Source: Aldehydirespirator sp965116965 (GTDB lineage Bacteria; Actinomycetota; Acidimicrobiia; Acidimicrobiales; Aldehydirespiratoraceae). From it: a stretch of 64,000 nt of DNA. Both the position numbers and the translations under genes were made by a program. Location: the NCBI GenBank assembly GCA_965116965.1, contig OZ220743.1, forward strand, positions 3,100,001 to 3,164,000. The letters are read 5' to 3'. Each line of letters opens with the position of its first letter. Positions within the stretch are counted from its first letter, which is position 1. Positions 57,784 to 64,000 of the stretch are shown here, in pieces. Below the pieces are notes generated by a model that searched no databases, was not told the origin of the DNA, and saw only the letters and a list, made by a program, of their open reading frames with translations.

Positions 57784-58494
57784 TCAGACCGACAGTGCGA
57801 TGACGGTGACCGCGTTGAAGGCGGTGTGAGACCACAGGGCCGCGCCGAGGCGCCGGGTGGCCAGCGCCAGCAGGCCGTGCACGATCCCGATCACGAGCAG
57901 CGCCGGGAACTGCACCACCTGGAAATGGACCACCGCGAACGCGAGCGAGGAGACCGCTACGGCCCGGACCGGCCCGAACCGGTCCCGCAGGGCGCCCTGG
58001 AGCAGGCCCCGGAAGAACACCTCCTCGGTGAGGGGAGCCGCGATCACGGTCATGAGCACCAGCGCCGCCAACTCGAGGGGCGCCTCGGCCAACCCGACCA
58101 GGTCTCTGGCCGGCTCCTCCACATCGACATCCTCGAACACTTCGAGGATCGGGATGTAGAGCAGCGGCAGCACCACCAACTGCAGCAGCAGGCCGACGGC
58201 GATGCCCAACGGCACATCGACGGGCCGCATGCGCCAGCCCATCTGCTCGGGCCAGCTCAGGCCGCGGGACCGGGCCAGCAGCGGTGTACCGAGCAGCCCG
58301 ATCCACAGGGGAACCTGGAGCAGGACCAGCGAGCCCAGCGTCAACTCCGAGGATCCGTCGTCGCCGAGGTCCGTCCCCAGAAGGTTCACCACCGCGATCA
58401 CGCCGACCAGGCTCCCCAGGAACCCGGCGGTCCATCCGACCACCGCCCACTTCAGCCGGGTCGTGGCCTGCATCATCGTCGCCCTGTCGCTCAA
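57784..58494 (-). CDS. CPBP-family intramembrane metalloprotease
   Basis: 236 residues, about seven membrane segments. The three family motifs are present: TEEVFFRG (EExxxR), FAVVHF (FxxxH), and HTAFN (HxxxN). These are Abi/CAAX-type membrane proteases or their relatives. Substrate unknown. Start 58494, 13 bases after the stop of the 551-residue membrane protein, in the same direction. Confidence 0.88.
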   Translation of the reverse strand: MSDRATMMQATTRLKWAVVGWTAGFLGSLVGVIAVVNLLGTDLGDDGSSELTLGSLVLLQVPLWIGLLGTPLLARSRGLSWPEQMGWRMRPVDVPLGIAVGLLLQLVVLPLLYIPILEVFEDVDVEEPARDLVGLAEAPLELAALVLMTVIAAPLTEEVFFRGLLQGALRDRFGPVRAVAVSSLAFAVVHFQVVQFPALLVIGIVHGLLALATRRLGAALWSHTAFNAVTVIALSV

Positions 58495-58507
58495 CGGTGC
58501 CGACCCC

Positions 58508-60163
58508 TCAGTCCTCGACCGGGCAGAAGTCCGCGCCGTGCTTGGACCTCGACAACCGGTTCAGCTCCTCGAGAACTCGGGCTCCCGAGTGCCAGCAATC
58601 GGTGCAGCTGTTCCGTTCGGAATACGCAGCCATGAGTTCGCACCGTATGGCCTGGCCCCGCTCCGACCGGTCGAAGTCGACGCTGGCAGTGGAGATGAGG
58701 TTGACGACACTGCCGTCGGATCCTGTGCGTCTCCAGATCGAGAACTTGTCGTTGGCCATGAATGCGTTCATCGACATGACCAACACCAATGCTGTCATCC
58801 CCGCAGCCAGCCACACTCTTGGGGCCCGCCGGGGTGCTGTCCCGCGGCCGATGCACGACAGCGCGATGACGGCGAGACCGTAGAAGACGAGAGCCCAAGC
58901 AATCTGCACCAGAAGCGAGTCACGCCACTGGTCCAGTCCGAAGCCGCGGGCGTGCCAGCCCTGCAAGCCCTCCGAGAGGCTGACCATCAGAGTCGTCGCC
59001 AGTGCCAGGAGGCCCCCGAATCCGCACAGCACCGCACCGAACCTGCGCAGGTCCCCGGCACCGAGGCGATCAGCGGACTCGGACGCCCGCGACACTCGGA
59101 TCGCAGCCGTGACCGCGAAGTACCCCAGCGACAGGACGACAGGGATCAGCCAGACATTGGTCACGAAGTCGATCGGGTCGCGAACAGAGGACAGGTTGTC
59201 GTAGTCGCCGGCCAGCGTCGACGACAGCGTCCGGAACTGCAGCCCGGCCACCGCCCGGCCGAGCCATTGCTCGACCGCCAGAGTCGACAGAGCCGCAGAG
59301 GAGCCCTCGTAGCACTCGCCCCGGGAGCACTCCGCCGCGATCGCCAGCCGGCTGGGCACGAACACCACCAGGAACCCGGCCAACAACGCTGTGAAGCGGG
59401 AGAAGGCCAAGCTCCGGACCAGTTCCCGTCCCCCTTGGCGCGCCAGCCACCCCCGAGCCGCGAGGGTGAGCAGGCACACGACGGGAACGAGGTAGAGGAG
59501 CTCCGACGTCATGGCGCTGACCATTCCCAGCACAGCGCACAAGGCGACCTGTCGGATTCCGATGCCCCTCCGGGCCATGGCTGTGCCCGAGCAGACATAC
59601 AGCGGTACCAGCAGCAGACAGATCGCGACCGACACGAAGAAGAACGGGAAGAACGACACCGGGTGCAATGCACCGGAGACAACGAACGTCGAGGCCACCA
59701 CCAACGGAAAGCCGGCCAGCAACGGAGGAACCGGGGCCGACAGCACCCGGATCGGCGCCATTGAGGACCTTGAGGATCGGTGCGCCGCCGAGTTGTACAG
59801 CGCAACGACGAAACCCATCGCAGCCACGGCCAAGGCAGCCACCACGATGAGGCGGACGACTCCCTGGACCACATGAGGCGCAACCCCGGTTCCAGCCGCG
59901 ATCTCGAAGATGGACGCCTGCTCCATGTATATGACGAACCGGCCCAGCGGACGGAAGTTCCCCTGCCTGAGAAAGTCGTCTATCTCGGCGAGGTTCTGAT
60001 TCACGATGGCGAACGGATCCGCTCCGAACGTGCCGGTCAGCCAATACATCATGATTCGCTGATCACTGTGGAACGTCAGCCCCAGCAACGGGGCCATGAT
60101 CAGTGCCGACGGTCCGGCGACATGCAGGAGGGGCTTCTTCAGGATGCTCCGCTGCAGCCGCAT
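58508..60163 (-). CDS. polytopic membrane protein, paralogue of 55926-57641
   Basis: 551 residues, about ten membrane segments. The ATG at 60163 gives RLQRSILKKPLLHVAGPSAL, a good signal anchor. Frames reaching 60367 would run antisense into ftsH. Shared motifs: SDQRI, RQGNFRPLGRFVIYMEQ, AECSRGECYEGS, GFGLDQWRDSLLVQIAWALV and an AIRCELMAAYSER tail. A C-terminal Cys pair (CTDCW) is its own feature. Function unknown. The two paralogues lie on opposite strands with a protease gene between them. Confidence 0.68.
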   Translation of the reverse strand: MRLQRSILKKPLLHVAGPSALIMAPLLGLTFHSDQRIMMYWLTGTFGADPFAIVNQNLAEIDDFLRQGNFRPLGRFVIYMEQASIFEIAAGTGVAPHVVQGVVRLIVVAALAVAAMGFVVALYNSAAHRSSRSSMAPIRVLSAPVPPLLAGFPLVVASTFVVSGALHPVSFFPFFFVSVAICLLLVPLYVCSGTAMARRGIGIRQVALCAVLGMVSAMTSELLYLVPVVCLLTLAARGWLARQGGRELVRSLAFSRFTALLAGFLVVFVPSRLAIAAECSRGECYEGSSAALSTLAVEQWLGRAVAGLQFRTLSSTLAGDYDNLSSVRDPIDFVTNVWLIPVVLSLGYFAVTAAIRVSRASESADRLGAGDLRRFGAVLCGFGGLLALATTLMVSLSEGLQGWHARGFGLDQWRDSLLVQIAWALVFYGLAVIALSCIGRGTAPRRAPRVWLAAGMTALVLVMSMNAFMANDKFSIWRRTGSDGSVVNLISTASVDFDRSERGQAIRCELMAAYSERNSCTDCWHSGARVLEELNRLSRSKHGADFCPVED

Positions 60164-60209
60164 CGTCGCCGAGGCTACATCCGTGGCGCAGGCCACTAGC
60201 CTGAACGTC

Positions 60210-62252
60210 GTGGCAGACAGCACCCCTCCGCCCCCGCCGCCGCCCACGCCGGAGGGCAAGCGGTCCCGGCCTCCGTCGCGGCCCTCGCCGGAGTCGCAGC
60301 GTCGCTCGCGCCTGGTGGTATGGCTGATGATCGGCGCCGTCATCGCCGTCTTCATGGCCACCACCATGCTCCCCGACGACTCCGGGGACGGGATCTCCTA
60401 CCCGGACTTCCTCGACCGGGTCACCGAGGGCGGCATCGTCAAGGGCACCTACAACAACAACAACGGGAGCATCAAGGCGACCGCCGTCGACGGCACCGAG
60501 TACGCGTCCAACGGCCCCCTGCCGCTGCCCGACGCCGACGCCGCGCTGATCAACGAGCACGTCCCGGAATTCCGTTACGAGACTCCCCAGACGAACTTCT
60601 TCCTGTCGATACTGCCGCTCCTGCTGCCCATCGGGCTGCTCATCCTGTTCTTCTGGTGGATGCAGCGCCGAGCGCAGGGGCAGATGGGCAGCATCATGTC
60701 GATCGGGCGGAGCCGGGCCAAGACTTACACCACCGAGCGGCCCGGCACCACCTTCGACGACGTGGCCGGCTACGAGGGCGTGAAGCAGGAGATCACCGAG
60801 ATCGTCGACTTCCTAAAGACGCCGGAACGCTTCGCGGAGATAGGCGCCCGGGTGCCCAAGGGCGTGCTGCTGGTGGGCCCGCCGGGCACAGGGAAGACGC
60901 TGATCGCCAAGGCTGTGGCGGGCGAGGCCGGCGTTCCGTTCCTCTCGGTGACGGGATCGGACTTCATGGAGATGTTCGTGGGAGTGGGAGCCAGCCGGGT
61001 CCGCGACCTGTTCCAGTCGGCCCGCAAGATGGGCAAGGCGATCATCTTCATCGACGAGGTCGACTCGATCGGCCGCAAGCGCGGCGCGGGCCTCGGCGGA
61101 GGCCACGACGAGCGCGAGCAGACCCTCAACCAGATGCTCTCGGAGATGGACGGTTTCGAGGGCTCCGAGGGCATCGTGATGATGGCAGCCACCAACCGGC
61201 CGGACATCCTCGACCCCGCCCTGCTGCGTCCGGGACGCTTCGACCGCCAGGTCGTCGTGCCGCTGCCGGAACTGTCGGACCGTCACGCCATCCTCGAGGT
61301 GCACGTCAAGGGCAAGCGGACTGCGGAGGACCTGGACCTCAACGTGGTGGCCCGGGGCACGCCGGGGATGAGCGGCGCCGACCTGTCCAACCTGGTCAAC
61401 GAAGCCGCCCTGTACGCGGTGCGCGAGGGCGATGAGGAGATCGCGTCCCGGCACGTCGAGATGGCCCGAGACCGCGTGATCATGGGCCAGAAGCGCGAGT
61501 CGCTGGCCCTGTCGAGCGACGAGAAGGAGGCCATCGCCTATCACGAGGCAGGCCACGCCGTGTGTGCGGCGGTTCTCCCGACGGCCGACCCGCTGCACAA
61601 GGTGACCATCATCCCCAGCGGCATGGCGCTGGGGATCACCATGCAGCTGCCCGAGGAGGACCGCCACATCTACCGCTCGGACTACATACTCGACCGCCTC
61701 GTGGTGATGTTCGGCGGCCGCATCGCCGAGGAGCTCGTGTTCGGGATAGGCAGCACCGGCGCCGCCGACGACCTGATGCGGGCCACCGCCCTGGCACGGT
61801 CGATGGTCCGGGAATGGGGCATGTCGACCGAGCTCGGCCCGATGGCGTGGGGATCACAGAACCAGGTGTTCCTGGGCGAGGACCTGGTGCAGACCCGCGA
61901 CTACAGCGACGAGACGGCCCGGGTCATCGACGAGGAGACCGAGCGCATCCTGCGTGAGCAGCAGGAGCGGTGCCTCCAGACCCTCACCGAGTACCGCCAC
62001 GGACTCGACCTGGTGGCCAGGGCCCTGCTCGAGCACGAGACCATCAGCGGCGAGGAAGTCGATCGCCTCATAGCCCTGTCCCGGGACGGGTCACAGGTCG
62101 GTGGCGGGGCCGGCAGCGCGTCGATTGCCGGCGCACCCTCCGCTGATGGCAGCACGCCGCATGCCGACATGCCGTCCGGCGATGACAAGCCCTCAGCCGC
62201 CGAGGGCAACGGCGCGGGCGCCCCCAGCGGCGTCCCGACCTCCGCGGCCTGA
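60210..62252 (+). CDS. ftsH: ATP-dependent zinc metalloprotease FtsH
   Basis: 680 residues. Proline-rich cytoplasmic start (STPPPPPPPTPEG), then two membrane segments around a short outer loop (SYPDFLDRV, then FFLSILPLLLPIGLLILFF). AAA core: GPPGTGKTLIAKAVAGEAG, IIFIDEVDSIGRKRG, ATNRPDILDPALLRPGRFDR. Protease: HEAGHA zinc site, and an Asp zinc ligand in the DDLMRAT region. It degrades damaged membrane proteins. GTG 60210 chosen. The last 70 residues are a low-complexity tail. ATP sites and zinc site all intact. Confidence 0.95.
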   Translation: MADSTPPPPPPPTPEGKRSRPPSRPSPESQRRSRLVVWLMIGAVIAVFMATTMLPDDSGDGISYPDFLDRVTEGGIVKGTYNNNNGSIKATAVDGTEYASNGPLPLPDADAALINEHVPEFRYETPQTNFFLSILPLLLPIGLLILFFWWMQRRAQGQMGSIMSIGRSRAKTYTTERPGTTFDDVAGYEGVKQEITEIVDFLKTPERFAEIGARVPKGVLLVGPPGTGKTLIAKAVAGEAGVPFLSVTGSDFMEMFVGVGASRVRDLFQSARKMGKAIIFIDEVDSIGRKRGAGLGGGHDEREQTLNQMLSEMDGFEGSEGIVMMAATNRPDILDPALLRPGRFDRQVVVPLPELSDRHAILEVHVKGKRTAEDLDLNVVARGTPGMSGADLSNLVNEAALYAVREGDEEIASRHVEMARDRVIMGQKRESLALSSDEKEAIAYHEAGHAVCAAVLPTADPLHKVTIIPSGMALGITMQLPEEDRHIYRSDYILDRLVVMFGGRIAEELVFGIGSTGAADDLMRATALARSMVREWGMSTELGPMAWGSQNQVFLGEDLVQTRDYSDETARVIDEETERILREQQERCLQTLTEYRHGLDLVARALLEHETISGEEVDRLIALSRDGSQVGGGAGSASIAGAPSADGSTPHADMPSGDDKPSAAEGNGAGAPSGVPTSAA

Positions 62253-62307
62253 CACCCGGGCGGCCGGTCGTCGCCCAGCTCCCAGGCGGGGCCAGCTCCC
62301 AGGCGGG

Positions 62308-63798
62308 TCAGCGGATTCCGTCGACGGGCACCGGTTCGTCGGTGGCCACCCCCAGCGAGGCCGAGCGGGACGTGAGCCCGACGAGCTCGCGGCCGACGAT
62401 CACCGGGGTCGACGAAGCGACCTCCACCAGGAAGTGGTCGGAACCCAGCGACGCCAGCGGCAGCCTGCGGCTCCGACCGGGTCCGATCTCCACTGTGCCG
62501 ACCAGTTCGTCGTCGACGCTCAGGTCAATCTCAGCGATTCCTGCAGTCGACGGGTTGACGATCACCAGGGCGCCCGCATCGTTGCCGGCAGCGCCGCCCA
62601 ACTCGATGTCGCCGTGCGGGGTGGGCACCTCGGCGGGCACCAGCCAGCGGCGAGCAGCCCCGTCCGCTCCGGTGGTGGCTGTCGCCCCCGGCACCGTCGG
62701 GGCGCCGCCGCCGTCGGAGTCGGCAGGCGCCGAGGTGACGCTGGTGATCGACGCGGCCACCGGCACGCCCGCCAGGGAGCGGACGGCGACGCTGAAGTGG
62801 CCGATGCCGTCCAGTCGTGCCTGCTCGGACAGATCGACCAGAGCGGTCCGGCCCGGGCGAACCGTGATCTCGATCGGGCTCACCTGAATCGCCGGATCCT
62901 CAGGAATGATCTCCAGGTCCACCTCGGCGACGTCGGTGGTCGAGGGGTTGGACACCGCGACGACGTCTCTGCGGGCCGCGGTGACCGCGGCCACCGGCAG
63001 GTGCCACAGACCCGCGGCGCCGGGTACAGCCGGCGCAGTCCGAGTGCCCCGGCCGGCAATGGGGCCGTCAGCGACCTGGATCCACGACACCGCCACGCGG
63101 CCGGACACGACGTCGATGAAGGCCGCGACCGTGGACGCCACCGTCACCTCGGACGTCACGTCCACGGCCACCACCCGCTGGGCTGGTATGACGAGCCCGT
63201 CGATCGAGTCCCGCCCCACATCGGCCACCAGTTCGATGTCAGCCACCGCGACGTCGGGGAACGGGTTCAGGAACATTAGGACGAAGCGCTCCCGCTCGAC
63301 CGCTGAGCGGGTGGCGCCGTTGGAGACGACCCAGCTGTCGGCCACCCTCGTGAGGCAGGGCGAGCGGCCCACCCCTGTTTGCGAGGCGGTGAGGATCTGC
63401 TCCACGACCACGTCCGAACCCTTGGCCTCGACCATCACTCCGACCCAATCGGCGCCCCCGACGGCCTCTGACGGCTGGAGCAGCGCGCGGCCGAGGGGCT
63501 CCATGTCGACCTGGAACATCGCCGGTTCCTGCGGGGCCGACCCGCCGGGCAGCACGGACACGGTGACGGTTCGGGGTTCTTGCGAGCCGTTGAGCATCTG
63601 GACCGTCACCTCGGCTATTCCCGAGGCCCCGCTGCCACCCGGACAAAACCAGGTGTTCACCACCGCGGTCGGGGCCGCCAGGGCCGACATGTACTGGTCC
63701 TCGACGTCCGGTTGCGGGCGGTCCCGCAGGTCGACGAGCACGCCGGCCAGCAACAGGCCGGCGATCGCGACGATGGCGAGCACTCGCATCGAGCGCAT
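62308..63798 (-). CDS. DUF5719-like exported protein
   Basis: 496 residues. Opens MRSMRVLAIVAIAGLLLAGV, a signal anchor. The body is repeated Ig-like beta units (AEVTVQMLNGSQEPRTVTVSV, IVNPSTAGIAEIDLSVDDE), each following a VSNPSTTDVAEVD-type pattern. I recall DUF5719 proteins beside glycosyltransferase and phosphomannomutase genes in actinomycetes, which fits this region. Role unknown, probably on the cell surface. The ATG shares its A with the stop of the upstream gene (TGATG), so it is coupled. Confidence 0.7.
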   Translation of the reverse strand: MRSMRVLAIVAIAGLLLAGVLVDLRDRPQPDVEDQYMSALAAPTAVVNTWFCPGGSGASGIAEVTVQMLNGSQEPRTVTVSVLPGGSAPQEPAMFQVDMEPLGRALLQPSEAVGGADWVGVMVEAKGSDVVVEQILTASQTGVGRSPCLTRVADSWVVSNGATRSAVERERFVLMFLNPFPDVAVADIELVADVGRDSIDGLVIPAQRVVAVDVTSEVTVASTVAAFIDVVSGRVAVSWIQVADGPIAGRGTRTAPAVPGAAGLWHLPVAAVTAARRDVVAVSNPSTTDVAEVDLEIIPEDPAIQVSPIEITVRPGRTALVDLSEQARLDGIGHFSVAVRSLAGVPVAASITSVTSAPADSDGGGAPTVPGATATTGADGAARRWLVPAEVPTPHGDIELGGAAGNDAGALVIVNPSTAGIAEIDLSVDDELVGTVEIGPGRSRRLPLASLGSDHFLVEVASSTPVIVGRELVGLTSRSASLGVATDEPVPVDGIR

Positions 63799-64000
63799 CA
63801 CGACCGGTCCATCCGCCGTCGCAACCAGGCGAGCGCCAGCACGAAGGGCGCGGCCGCACCGACCACCTGACCGCCGTGGCGCCACCAGGGCGCCGAGTAG
63901 GACAACTGCGCTTCTCCCGGAGAGGAGGGCTGGTAGACCCTCGTCCACGACAGCGCCTCGCGCCTCGGAACGGGCTCGCCGTCCAGGCTCAGTTCCCAGC
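63798..64000 (-). CDS. C-terminus of a membrane protein (5' partial)
   Basis: 66 codons remain, with the rest beyond the window. A short outer part (SWTRVYQPSSPGEAQLSYS) leads to a final membrane helix VVGAAAPFVLALAWLRRRMD and a TGA that overlaps the next ATG. By position it may be the large family 2 glycosyltransferase usually found before DUF5719, but nothing seen here proves it. Confidence 0.55.
   Translation of the reverse strand, partial: WELSLDGEPVPRREALSWTRVYQPSSPGEAQLSYSAPWWRHGGQVVGAAAPFVLALAWLRRRMDRS

Noticed and set aside
58202..59764. Plus-strand frame of 520 codons
   Set aside because: Antisense to the CPBP protease and the 551-residue membrane protein; no domain.

Overview
This is a GC-rich actinomycete chromosome segment. 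The class Acidimicrobiia is my best guess, by inference only. Evidence for an actinomycete: two F420-type luciferase-like oxidoreductases, a long-form ribosome hibernation factor, and the actinobacterial run of phosphomannomutase, Trm112-like, SIS-domain isomerase and S-adenosylhomocysteine hydrolase genes. No tRNA, rRNA or CRISPR array was seen.

1-14 kb is an accessory and defence region. It starts with the 3' part of a GmrSD-like HNH protein that carries an extra AlbA_2 domain. A class 2 DISARM anti-phage locus follows (drmMII, drmA, drmB, drmC). drmC is cut short by an ISL3-family insertion sequence. A second, same-orientation copy lies 2.1 kb further on, and together they bracket a two-gene cargo (an unknown 130-aa protein and a degenerate ImmA/IrrE-like protein). 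Both IS copies share the same three apparent frameshifts in the transposase. Next comes a secreted leucine-rich-repeat protein whose repeats resemble eukaryotic and lamprey-type LRRs.

14-20 kb holds a probable selenoprotein: a redoxin read through an in-frame TGA, with a well-formed bacterial SECIS hairpin just after it. Then comes the Pnkp/Hen1 RNA-repair pair.

20-30 kb holds a CotH/lamin-tail lipoprotein and a striking osmolyte cluster. A GluR0-type potassium channel (S1-M1-P-M2-S2, filter TVGYGD) has a complete ProX-like betaine-binding domain fused to its N-terminus. It is divergent from a BCCT transporter and a free ProX-like binding protein. A hybrid sensor kinase/response regulator with an OmpR-type DNA-binding tail follows, convergent to this cluster.

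30-37 kb is metabolic: an F420-type oxidoreductase, a TetR gene broken by a 74-bp insertion, a zinc alcohol dehydrogenase, an acyl-CoA dehydrogenase, and an lrp/ald pair flanked by two copies of a 101-bp MITE-like element.

37-44 kb is housekeeping on the minus strand: comF, hpf, secA, prfB, ftsE, ftsX. 44-53 kb holds a tandem pair of SDR reductases, another SDR, another F420-type oxidoreductase, ahcY, a SIS isomerase, a Trm112-like gene, manB and a family 2 glycosyltransferase. 53-64 kb holds large polytopic membrane proteins (including a divergent paralogue pair), a CPBP protease, ftsH, a probable DUF5719 protein and the end of a further membrane protein.
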